Of a stretch of DNA of 64,000 nt, positions 41,146-49,472 are shown in pieces. Source of the stretch: a virus; IMG/VR virus record IMGVR_UViG_3300027861_000011, positions 1 through 64,000 of that record. One strand, written 5' to 3'. The number at the start of each line of letters is the position of its first letter. Positions within the stretch are counted from its first letter, which is position 1. Both the position numbers and the translations under genes were made by a program. The notes beneath the pieces were generated by a model. It made no database searches and was not told the DNA's origin. It was given only the letters and a program-made list of their open reading frames with translations.

Positions 41146-44100
41146 ATGGAAAAGGAGAAAGTTAGTTTTGAAGTAATTGAGAAGTTCTTAGAGGGTAGAG
41201 ACCCACAGAAGTATATTGTGAGTATTGAAGCATCATACCATGAACAATTCGTATCACTTATTATTAATGACCCAGATAAGGGTAAATTTATAGAGAAGCA
41301 CTCTTATAATCCATTTATATGGATGAAGCACAGTGTTGCTGATATAATGTATAATGGTAAGCGAGGTGATATAAAAGCGGCCATGACAAAATATGGTGTA
41401 AAGATAAAAGCTTTAACTATAGAGGATAGTGATGGTAATATTCCAGAAAGATTAGAGGATGGTTATAAATTTATGGCTAGTTGTAAAACTAGTTATTCAA
41501 ATCTTATTCAATTCTTTAGAGATGGTGGTGTAGATATCTTTGATGAGAAATATAAAAAGATGTTTGTTGCATTCGCACCAGCAGAACAATTCTTTATTCA
41601 AACTGGTAAAAGACTTTTTAAAGGGATGGATGAGTATAATGATGTTCATAGATTTCAGTTTGATTTAGAAACAATGGGTCTTGATGGTTCAGTTAGTCCA
41701 ATATTCCAAATAGGTATTAGAGATAATAGAGGGTTTGAATTAATTCTTGAAACAAAAGGAGATACTGATGCTGAAAAAAGAGATTCTGAAAGAGAAAATA
41801 TTTATACATTCTTTGAGGCTATAGAAAGAATATGTCCAGATATTATCACTGGATATAATTCAGAAAACTTTGATTGGCCTTATTTAAAGAAAAGGTGTAA
41901 TAGGCTTGGTATTGATATAACTAGTATCGCTAAAACACTTAATAAGAAACATAAGATTAGATGGAAAGATTCTATGATTAAGTTAGGTGGTGAATCAGAA
42001 TATTATCAACAAACAATGATGTGGGGTTTTAATATACTTGATATATCTCATTCCGTTCGTAGAGCTCAAGCAATTAATTCAAATATTAAATCTTGGTCAC
42101 TTAAATATATTACAGAATATTCTGGTGTAGCTAAACCTAATAGAGTTTATGTTCCAGGTGATATGATTTATACCACATGGGCTGATGAGAGAGATTATTG
42201 GTATAATGATAGTAATGGTACTTATGGTTTAATGGAGACTCTTATTGAAGAGAAACAAAAAGAATTATCAAATGAAACTGTTGACAAATTACTTGAAATG
42301 GGTGGTCTTACTAGGGTTAGTGGTGCTTATATAGTTCAAAGATATCTTAAGGATGATTTATGGGAAACAGAACAAGTGGATGGTATATATAACCAAGCAG
42401 CTTATTTGATTGCTAAGTTATTACCTACATCTTATATGAGAAGTTCTACAATGGGCACAGCTGGACAATGGAAACTTATTATGGCTTCTTGGTCTTATGA
42501 ACAAGGGTTAGCTATACCAGCATTAGAGCCAAAAAGAAGTTTTACTGGTGGTCTATCTAGACTTTTAGAAGTAGGGTACGCTAGAGATGTTATTAAGTTA
42601 GATTTCGCTGCACTATATCCAAAGACTCAGTTAACTCATGGTATATTCCCAGAGCTTGATATATCTGGAGTTATGGAAGGTTTATTGACTTATGTTGTTG
42701 ATAAGAGAGATGAATTTAAATTCCTTACAAGTGAACATAAAGATAAAGCTAGGAAGTTAAAGGGTCAATTAGATGATAATATAGATAAACTTACACCAGA
42801 TAGAATAGCTAAGGCTAAAGAGATGATATCTAAAGATAAGAAGATAGCTTCTGATTACGATAAGAAACAGTTACCACTTAAGATTCTTGCTAACTCATTC
42901 TTCGGTGCATATGGTGCTCCCTATATATTTAACTGGGGCGATACTGATTGTGCTGAAGAAACAACTTGTAGAGGAAGACAATACTTGAGGCTTATGGTTA
43001 AGCATTTTTATGAGAAGTATGATTTCAGACCACTAGTTGGAGATACTGATGGTTTTAACTTTGCTATTCCAGAATCAGCTAAAGACATTAAATACACTTG
43101 TAAGGCTAATCATTGGAAAACTAATCATTATACACCAGGAACTAAGTTGGATGGCTTAGATGCAGTATTAGCAGAGTTTAATGAAGTACATATGATAGGT
43201 AGAATGGGGTTAGATGTAGATGATATATGTTCTTCAACAATAAACTTCGCTAGAAAGAATTATGCAAATGATATAGATGGTAAGGTTAAATTAGTGGGTA
43301 ACTCTATTAAGAGTAAGGCAATGCCAGTTTATATCGAAGAGTTTTTAGCTAAAGGTATTAGGTTTCTATTAGATGGTAAAGGATATGAATTTATAGAATG
43401 GTATTACTCATATGTGGATGACATTTATAATTATAGAATTCCAGTTGCAAAGATTGCATCTAAATCTAAGGTTAAAATGACTGTTAAGAATTATAAGAGT
43501 GTTTATACAAAACAAACTAATAAGGCTGGAAATCTTAAAGCAAGACAAGCTCATATGGAGTTAATAATTGCTAATGATTTAGATGTTAATTTAGGTGATG
43601 TAATTTATTATGTTAATACTGGTTCTGCTAAATCACATAGTGACGTTAAAGCTATAAAGGATAAAGAAACTAAACAAGTTATAGAGATTAAATTTAATTC
43701 TAAGATTATTTCATCTGAACAATTAGAAAAGAATCCAAACTTAACTAATGATGAATATAATGTCTCTAAATACTTAGATGCTTTTAATAAAAGAATTAAA
43801 CCTCTATTGGTTTGTTTTGACCCAGAGATGAGAAGTGAAATCATTATAGATGTTTATAAAGATAAAAAGACTAAGGTTCTTAAATTAAAAGAAAGAAGTG
43901 TATTTACTGAAAAGCAATGCGTAATGATGGCTGGTAAACCATTTGAAGATAGTGACCAGGACACTTATGATGCACTTATGACAATGGAAGATAAAGAAAT
44001 TAAATTCTGGGATTCTGTTGATAAGCTTCCAAATAATATGGAGCAAAAAGAATGGGATATAGTTAGGGGTGATTATCTTGAAAGAATGAGGGTTGAGAGA

Positions 44101-44415
44101 ATATCGGGTATTTCAAGTGAAAAGGCTTTATTAACTGATATCTGTATGAGATGTGAAATTTCTCAATTAGAATCTATTAGAGAAAGTGGTGAATGGCCAA
44201 AAGAAATAATGGTGTTCAGTGAAGTAGTTAAAGATGAAGATGGTGTATGGTATTTTAAATCTAAGAAATGGGAAGTTAAATTACATGATGCTGACGAATT
44301 ATTTAAGTATTATGAAGAAGCTATGCGAAGAGCAAGTTATTATAATACTATAGATGATGTAGAAGATAGATATGAGATGTGGTTAGATTATAAATCATCG
44401 CAAGAACATACATAA
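41146..44415 (+). CDS. 43: family B DNA polymerase (T4 gp43-like)
   Basis: The 1089-residue replicative DNA polymerase, longer than T4 gp43 (898). The 3'-5' exonuclease has FDLETMG (Asp172/Glu174), NSENFDWPYL (Asp243) and YLKDD, and the polymerase has motif A KLDFAALYPKTQ (Asp486), motif B KILANSFFGAYG (Lys579) and motif C VGDTDGF (Asp633, Asp635). The DTDG form differs from the usual DTDS but is known in this family. Extra residues lie between the domains and in the C-terminal third, which is Lys/Asp-rich. It is preceded by a 24-base palindrome and followed by a terminator. Confidence 0.95.
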   Translation: MEKEKVSFEVIEKFLEGRDPQKYIVSIEASYHEQFVSLIINDPDKGKFIEKHSYNPFIWMKHSVADIMYNGKRGDIKAAMTKYGVKIKALTIEDSDGNIPERLEDGYKFMASCKTSYSNLIQFFRDGGVDIFDEKYKKMFVAFAPAEQFFIQTGKRLFKGMDEYNDVHRFQFDLETMGLDGSVSPIFQIGIRDNRGFELILETKGDTDAEKRDSERENIYTFFEAIERICPDIITGYNSENFDWPYLKKRCNRLGIDITSIAKTLNKKHKIRWKDSMIKLGGESEYYQQTMMWGFNILDISHSVRRAQAINSNIKSWSLKYITEYSGVAKPNRVYVPGDMIYTTWADERDYWYNDSNGTYGLMETLIEEKQKELSNETVDKLLEMGGLTRVSGAYIVQRYLKDDLWETEQVDGIYNQAAYLIAKLLPTSYMRSSTMGTAGQWKLIMASWSYEQGLAIPALEPKRSFTGGLSRLLEVGYARDVIKLDFAALYPKTQLTHGIFPELDISGVMEGLLTYVVDKRDEFKFLTSEHKDKARKLKGQLDDNIDKLTPDRIAKAKEMISKDKKIASDYDKKQLPLKILANSFFGAYGAPYIFNWGDTDCAEETTCRGRQYLRLMVKHFYEKYDFRPLVGDTDGFNFAIPESAKDIKYTCKANHWKTNHYTPGTKLDGLDAVLAEFNEVHMIGRMGLDVDDICSSTINFARKNYANDIDGKVKLVGNSIKSKAMPVYIEEFLAKGIRFLLDGKGYEFIEWYYSYVDDIYNYRIPVAKIASKSKVKMTVKNYKSVYTKQTNKAGNLKARQAHMELIIANDLDVNLGDVIYYVNTGSAKSHSDVKAIKDKETKQVIEIKFNSKIISSEQLEKNPNLTNDEYNVSKYLDAFNKRIKPLLVCFDPEMRSEIIIDVYKDKKTKVLKLKERSVFTEKQCVMMAGKPFEDSDQDTYDALMTMEDKEIKFWDSVDKLPNNMEQKEWDIVRGDYLERMRVERISGISSEKALLTDICMRCEISQLESIRESGEWPKEIMVFSEVVKDEDGVWYFKSKKWEVKLHDADELFKYYEEAMRRASYYNTIDDVEDRYEMWLDYKSSQEHT

Positions 44416-44420
44416 ACAAG

Positions 44421-44448
44421 AAAGGAGCTAATTAAAGCTCCTTTTTTT
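44421..44448 (+). terminator. intrinsic terminator after the polymerase
   Basis: A perfect nine-base stem AAAGGAGCT (44421-44429) and AGCTCCTTT (44436-44444) with loop AATTAA and a T run to 44448 on the plus strand. It lies six bases after the polymerase stop and separates it from the convergent minus-strand gene at 44447. Confidence 0.88.
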
Positions 44449-45598
44449 ATTTTACCCAGAATCCTAGTGGTCTGAATTTTAAGTGTTTATTTAAGTATTC
44501 AGCTTCGACAGCCCCTCTTTCTAATTGTTTTGTAGTAGAAAGTCTATCAAGTCTAGTATCAAGTCTTTCAAGAATTGCTTTTCTTTCTTCATTACCTTCT
44601 GATAGTAGTGATTCATAATCCATAGTTCTTTCAGCTTCTGGTGGTCCAATAACCCCACCGAACTTACCTCTTGTTCTACCCAATGCTCTTTTAGATTCAG
44701 CAATAAATAAATTTCTAACAAGAACTTTAGTAGGTTCATTAAAGTCAGCAAAGTCTAATTTAGCTAAAGGAACATCATTAGGTAATTTAATAATATCTGG
44801 ATTATCTTTTCTACATTCATCTACATTTTCAGCTGTTGTGTCATAATAATGATACCATACTTGACACCCAGTAAGATTAACTGAACTTAATTGACCACCA
44901 CCAACTCCATGACCAAATGACATCTTAGAACCTGGAACACTCATTAAGTGTAAAAGTCTTGTTCCATCTGGACCAGCAGTTACCTTATATGTTAAATCAC
45001 TTCTAAGTATTCTATTTTTAAGATTTAAATCTTGTGCAGTAAGAAGAATATCGTAAGCTGGTGCAATATAATATCCACCATTTCCACCCATTCCATAACC
45101 ACTTCCACCGCCACCACCAGTACCTAACTGACCAAATCCACCACCATATCCGTAATCGATTCCACCGTAATTAGCGAAAAGTGCCATTTGTGTTGTGGGA
45201 GGTGTAATCCAGAGTACTTCATTAATTTCTCTACCAGCTGGTATTTGATAAACTTGTCTACCAGCTTCTATTGTTACGTAATCCTTTTTTAATTCCCATG
45301 GACCTCTTGATTGAAGGCCAACTTGTTTTGAATAAGCGTAAGTATATTGACTCATGAAATCAAAATCTCTAACACTTAATGCAAATGCCATATCTGTTGT
45401 ATTTATATTCTCACCTAATAATGATTGCCATTGATGTTCTATAAGCCATTCTTGTACATATTGTGCGTAATCTTCCGTTGCTATTTCTAATAACGTACAT
45501 AACATATCATCAGTTAATTCAATCTGACGAAGAGGTGCACCCATTGATACACGAAATTGTTGGAATATTCTTTCCTTGTCTGTTATACTTATTCCCAT
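44447..45598 (-). CDS. virion structural protein, neck/connector candidate
   Basis: A 383-residue protein with a helical N-terminus (residues 1-65, including LLEIATEDYAQYVQEWLIEHQW), a mid beta region ending in a striking Gly/Tyr-rich loop (144-176), and a C-terminal helical part with LFIAESKRALGRTRGKFGG, LLSEGNEERKAILERLDTRLD and AEYLNKHLKFRPLGFWV. The helical, Arg-rich and then compact C-terminus resembles neck/connector proteins of T4-like phages as I know them, but sequence recognition is partial. It has a promoter element eight bases before its start. Confidence 0.5.
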   Translation of the reverse strand: MGISITDKERIFQQFRVSMGAPLRQIELTDDMLCTLLEIATEDYAQYVQEWLIEHQWQSLLGENINTTDMAFALSVRDFDFMSQYTYAYSKQVGLQSRGPWELKKDYVTIEAGRQVYQIPAGREINEVLWITPPTTQMALFANYGGIDYGYGGGFGQLGTGGGGGSGYGMGGNGGYYIAPAYDILLTAQDLNLKNRILRSDLTYKVTAGPDGTRLLHLMSVPGSKMSFGHGVGGGQLSSVNLTGCQVWYHYYDTTAENVDECRKDNPDIIKLPNDVPLAKLDFADFNEPTKVLVRNLFIAESKRALGRTRGKFGGVIGPPEAERTMDYESLLSEGNEERKAILERLDTRLDRLSTTKQLERGAVEAEYLNKHLKFRPLGFWVK

Positions 45599-45606
45599 AA
45601 TATTGT

Positions 45607-45620
45607 TTTATTATAAATAT
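45607..45620 (-). promoter_or_regulatory. candidate promoter, ATATTTATAATAAA (exact)
   Basis: The minus strand reads ATATTTATAATAAA exactly, ending eight bases before the ATG at 45598. It is one of the best matches to the recurring element and precedes a gene that is the last of its block, so it allows separate expression of this structural gene from the upstream glutaredoxin and helicase. Confidence 0.6.
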
Positions 45621-45638
45621 TATGAAATAAGGTAATAT

Positions 45639-45908
45639 TTAATCATTTAAGAATTTCTTTGTTAATTCTAGTGCTTCCTTAATACTTTTAAAACTAATTT
45701 GTGGGGAAAGTATTGTTTTATTGACCAGTATAATTGGTACACTCTCACTTTTACCTATCTCCATAATCTTTTTAGTTTCTTCTTTATTTTCATCTAATTC
45801 AATATCTACATAAATAAAATCAATGTTATTATTTTCATAAAATTCTTTTAATTCTTGGCAGTAAGGGCATTCTTCAAAACCATAAAGTCTAACTTTCTTC
45901 ATATTCAT
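45639..45908 (-). CDS. glutaredoxin
   Basis: An 89-residue thioredoxin-fold protein. The redox site CPYC is at 14-17 after VRLYGFEE, the cis-proline segment SVPII at 56-60, and the C-terminal helix is ISFKSIKEALELTKKF. It would use glutathione or a thioredoxin system to reduce ribonucleotide reductase or other targets; T4 also encodes a glutaredoxin-like NrdC. Its 5' end overlaps the helicase gene by 20 bases. The ATG at 45902 is an alternative start three residues in. Confidence 0.9.
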   Translation of the reverse strand: MNMKKVRLYGFEECPYCQELKEFYENNNIDFIYVDIELDENKEETKKIMEIGKSESVPIILVNKTILSPQISFKSIKEALELTKKFLND

Positions 45909-47754
45909 CTATTATTTCTTCAAGCATTATTTCTATTGTTTCTTCTTCATTAATATGTTTTTGACCCATTATTATGTTAATGATATCTTGTTTTCTTTGA
46001 AGTGTTTCCCACATTCTTACTGAAACTGTTTTTTCAAACAACTGATAATAAACCGTTACATTATTCATTTGTCCTATTCTGTATGCTCTATCTTCAGCTT
46101 GTTCGTTGTTCCCAGGTACCCAATCAAAAGAATTAAAAATAACATGAGTAGCTTCAGTTAGGGTAATACCAACACCAGCAGATATTATATTACCAATAAA
46201 TACTTCAACCTTATCATTTTGTTGAAACTTATCTATTGATAATTGTTTTTCTTTATCACTCATTTTACCATAATGTATAACACATTTATTACCAAAGTGT
46301 TTTTGTAGGGCTAATAGTTCATCAGTAAAATTTGTAAATATAATAACCTTGTTATCTTGTTCTATTATATCTTCTGCCATAGCTATACTCTCTGGTATTG
46401 CTTCCATAGCAACAAACTTTCTAAGAAGACCTAGTTCAACTAAATCTCTTTCTGGTTCACCTCTTTTCTTTTTCTTTTTTCTTTCTACTAAATATTCTTC
46501 CCAAAGGTCATTATATTCACCCCATTGTTTATCGGTAAACTTATGATATGTTGGGACCATTAACTTATCTGGCATATCCTTTATTTCAGTCTTAAGTCTT
46601 CGCTTATATATATGTTTAGTCTTAATTGCAAGTTCTTCTAAGTTTGAAGCGCCATTAGTGAGCCATATCTTCTTCCTTTGACCATTTTTAAGCGTTGTGG
46701 TGATTTGTTTACCTTCACAATACCTCAGAACATAGAATTTAAAGTTATCCACTAAGGGACTCTTAATAAGCCTTAAAAGATTATAATAATCCATAGGTCT
46801 ATTTGCAACTGGTGTTCCACTTAAAAGCCATACCTTTTCGATATTATGATTAACACAAAGGTCTTTCATGATACTACCTCTATTACTTTTAGGATTCTTT
46901 AACTTATGTGCTTCGTCTATAATAACTAAATCAAAATTACCTTGTACTAAGTGTTGATTATCCCAACATATATCTTCTTCTTTAATATTCTTTCCAGGTA
47001 CTTCATGGAAGTTTTTAAGTATATCATAATTAATGATAGTAAATTTAGCTTGGTCCCATTTCTTTCCACTTATAATGGTAGTATCAAAGTTCTGGAAGTA
47101 ATTGATTTCTCTTTCCCAGTTTATCTTTACGGCTGAAGGACAAATAATAAGAATCCTTTCAGCGCCACACTCAAGTGCCGCAACTATTGATTGTAAACTT
47201 TTACCTAATCCCATATCATCAGCTAAAAGACAACCGTTATTAGTTAAAAGGAATTTTATACCATCTTTTTGGTGGTCATAGAATTTTCTACCGATACTAC
47301 CATCCTTAAGAATAAATGTATCTAATTCCTCGTACTTTTCAAAATCAACATCAATATCCACTTCTTCATGATAAAGGTCATCAAGTATTTGAGTCTTAGG
47401 GATGAAATACATTCTAGACTTTTCTTGATTTCTTTTTAGTTTACCGTAAATATGGTATGTCTTTTCGTTATCAGCAAGTAGGTATTCAACAAGTATTCTT
47501 TCTGGTTTAAAAGAAAGTCTTTCGTTTCGTTGTAACTCTTCACCTAAATAATCGGTAATCCCAATTACCTTATTAATATGTAACGGTATAAAATCATAAT
47601 TATGAATTATATATTTTGTTTGGTTGGTTGTTAATTTTAACTTACCGTCTTTAGCTAAATCACTCTTAAGTTTTTTAATGTAGGGGTTCTTACCTTCATA
47701 TTTTCTTAGTAGTTCAATCGCATCTCTACCTTTTATATCATCTAAATTTATCAA
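45889..47754 (-). CDS. SNF2-family helicase/ATPase
   Basis: A 621-residue SWI2/SNF2 translocase. Motif I is DDMGLGKS (179-186), motif II is DEAHKLKN (280-287), motif III contains LSGTPVANR, and the C-terminal half has AGVGITLTEATHVIFNSFDW and EDRAYRIGQ (motifs V and VI). It is an ATP-driven DNA translocase, probably in replication, repair or recombination. The translation starts at TTG (47752-47754): no ATG is in frame before residue 115 and a stop lies four codons upstream. It overlaps the glutaredoxin gene by 20 bases. Confidence 0.92.
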   Translation of the reverse strand: MINLDDIKGRDAIELLRKYEGKNPYIKKLKSDLAKDGKLKLTTNQTKYIIHNYDFIPLHINKVIGITDYLGEELQRNERLSFKPERILVEYLLADNEKTYHIYGKLKRNQEKSRMYFIPKTQILDDLYHEEVDIDVDFEKYEELDTFILKDGSIGRKFYDHQKDGIKFLLTNNGCLLADDMGLGKSLQSIVAALECGAERILIICPSAVKINWEREINYFQNFDTTIISGKKWDQAKFTIINYDILKNFHEVPGKNIKEEDICWDNQHLVQGNFDLVIIDEAHKLKNPKSNRGSIMKDLCVNHNIEKVWLLSGTPVANRPMDYYNLLRLIKSPLVDNFKFYVLRYCEGKQITTTLKNGQRKKIWLTNGASNLEELAIKTKHIYKRRLKTEIKDMPDKLMVPTYHKFTDKQWGEYNDLWEEYLVERKKKKKRGEPERDLVELGLLRKFVAMEAIPESIAMAEDIIEQDNKVIIFTNFTDELLALQKHFGNKCVIHYGKMSDKEKQLSIDKFQQNDKVEVFIGNIISAGVGITLTEATHVIFNSFDWVPGNNEQAEDRAYRIGQMNNVTVYYQLFEKTVSVRMWETLQRKQDIINIIMGQKHINEEETIEIMLEEIIDEYEES

Positions 47755-47866
47755 GTTAATTTAATTAATGTTATTCGTTATAAAGATTTAATATAATGAA
47801 TTTTATTAAAAAAATCAAGTCTTTTAGAATTATTACTTATTTCTAAATATTTATCTAATAAAGACA
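47755..47866. promoter_or_regulatory. divergent intergenic region, helicase and tail genes
   Basis: A 112-base AT-rich region between the divergent helicase and tail genes. Only the plus-strand element at 47847-47862 is a good promoter match; no equally good minus-strand element was found close to the TTG start. Confidence 0.5.
47847..47862 (+). promoter_or_regulatory. candidate promoter, ATATTTATCTAATAAA
   Basis: A variant of the recurring element with a two-base extension (TATTTAT-CT-AATAAA). It ends four bases before the ATG at 47867, so the leader would be extremely short. Confidence 0.5.
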
Positions 47867-48391
47867 ATGGCAACACCAAGAAGAATACCTATAAATCGTA
47901 ATAACAAGTTTTTTTCACAGGAGGATTTTGAGTTGGATGTGAATATGGGTAGGGAAGCAATTGAAGGTGATGGTAATTTTGTAGTAATACTTTATAGGGT
48001 TGATAGGGAAATGACCGCATCTGATGACTTATATGGTGAAGCTGGTAAAGATGATATTAGATTCTTTCCACCAGTTGAATTAAGGGTGGCGTTAACATTT
48101 AATGAGGCAGAAAATAAAGCTTATAATAGTGGTTCTGGTAGTCTTAGATATTTACAAGATGGTCAATTATCTTTTGGGGTATATGAAGCTCAATTAGCAG
48201 AATTAGATGTTCAATTAAATTATGGTGATTATATTGGTTATGCCGTTAGCGAAACAGATGTTAGGTATTTTTCAGTTGTTAATGATGGAATTAAGAATTA
48301 TGATAATAAACATACCATTATGGGGTATAAAGGTGCATTTAGAACTGTAGTTTGTGCTAGTGTAGATGAAAACGAATTCAGAGGATTTTAG
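47867..48391 (+). CDS. virion protein, 174 residues
   Basis: Not firmly recognised. The protein is beta-rich and acidic (FVVILYRVDREM, RFFPPVELRVALTFNE, LSFGVYEAQLAELDVQLNYGDYIGY, TIMGYKGAFRTVVCA). Its position before a gp15-like gene and a fibre island favours a neck or tail-completion protein. There is no signal peptide. The gene starts four bases after a promoter-like element and ends 21 bases before the next gene. Confidence 0.5.
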   Translation: MATPRRIPINRNNKFFSQEDFELDVNMGREAIEGDGNFVVILYRVDREMTASDDLYGEAGKDDIRFFPPVELRVALTFNEAENKAYNSGSGSLRYLQDGQLSFGVYEAQLAELDVQLNYGDYIGYAVSETDVRYFSVVNDGIKNYDNKHTIMGYKGAFRTVVCASVDENEFRGF

Positions 48392-48412
48392 AAGATTTAA
48401 AAATAGGAAATT

Positions 48413-49468
48413 ATGTGTGCACTTCCAAAGGGATTTAAAAAAAATATAAAGATACTGAAAGATAAGGTTGGTTTCGATAGAAGGCAAGGTATTCTTGACG
48501 ATATAGCTGATAATGGTACATTCCTTCCTAGAGGGGTTATGTATGAAGATATGGATAAATCTTTTATCGAATTCGTTGATAAGGATTTACAATTAGTTAT
48601 TGATGGTGAAACTGTACCTGTTATTTTTCTAACACTTCAAAGATGGTCGGAGTTTTCTAAGACTTGGCAACATGCTGATAAATATAAGGATATTAAGATG
48701 CCGTTTATTACGATTGTTAGACAACCTAATCCACAAGTGGGGAATAACCAAGCTGGGTTATTTAATATTCCAGGTAGAAGAACTTATACATATATGAAAG
48801 TACCCACTTTTGAGGGTGGTAGAAAGGGTATTGATGTCTATAAGATTCCACAACCAACTTCAGTAGATATCACTTATGAGGTAAGACTTTTCTGTAATAG
48901 AATGAGAGACCTTAATAAACTTAATATAAAGGTAGTTCAAGCGTTTAACGCAATTCAATATTACATAAGGGTTAATGGTCACCCTATGCCATTACTTCTA
49001 GAAAGTATTGGAGATGAGAGTAATATAGATGATTTTGAAAATAGAAGATTCTATGTTCAACCATATGAAATAAAGTTAGAGGGATATGTTCTAGATGAGG
49101 ACCAGTTTGAAGTTATACCAGCTATTAATAGAGCGTTAGTTATGGGTGAGATTTCTGAAACGCCAATAGTACCCAGGTTTACAGCTAGTACTAATAAAAC
49201 TGAAGGTACATTCTCATATAATGTTATATTTAAACCTCAATCAGAACCATCATTTAGTTATATAGTTGACTACGATAGTAAGTATACTAATATCGTTAAT
49301 ATTGAAGGTGCTACAAACATTGAGATTAGGGTAAATGGAGTGCAAGTATTTAATGGTATAGATTTTACCACTTCTTTTGTCGTAAATGCTGGTAGCGAGA
49401 TATATATTAAAGTAAGTAGAAATATATATTCTACTGCTAAATTTACACTAATAGGAAACATAATATAA
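48413..49468 (+). CDS. tail sheath terminator-like protein (gp15-like candidate)
   Basis: A 351-residue protein. The middle (about 110-245) carries FITIVRQPNPQVG, then KIPQPTSVDITYEVRLFCNRMRDLNKLNIKVVQAFNAIQYYIRVNGH, then FENRRFYVQPYEIKLEGYVLD. This is the pattern of T4 gp15 (a P-K/S-xxYElsiFTR strand, a helix over a long partner strand, then RR--xxTFEV-GW). Lack of a strong identity makes it a fold-level guess. The C-terminal about 105 residues are an added beta domain. It is upstream of the largest fibre gene and probably in the tail module. Confidence 0.5.
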   Translation: MCALPKGFKKNIKILKDKVGFDRRQGILDDIADNGTFLPRGVMYEDMDKSFIEFVDKDLQLVIDGETVPVIFLTLQRWSEFSKTWQHADKYKDIKMPFITIVRQPNPQVGNNQAGLFNIPGRRTYTYMKVPTFEGGRKGIDVYKIPQPTSVDITYEVRLFCNRMRDLNKLNIKVVQAFNAIQYYIRVNGHPMPLLLESIGDESNIDDFENRRFYVQPYEIKLEGYVLDEDQFEVIPAINRALVMGEISETPIVPRFTASTNKTEGTFSYNVIFKPQSEPSFSYIVDYDSKYTNIVNIEGATNIEIRVNGVQVFNGIDFTTSFVVNAGSEIYIKVSRNIYSTAKFTLIGNII

Positions 49469-49472
49469 AAAA

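Noticed and set aside
44447-45598. Gly-rich loop as a silk or antifreeze-like domain
   Set aside because: The 33-residue Gly/Tyr stretch is a single loop in a larger structural protein and shows no repeating unit typical of those families.
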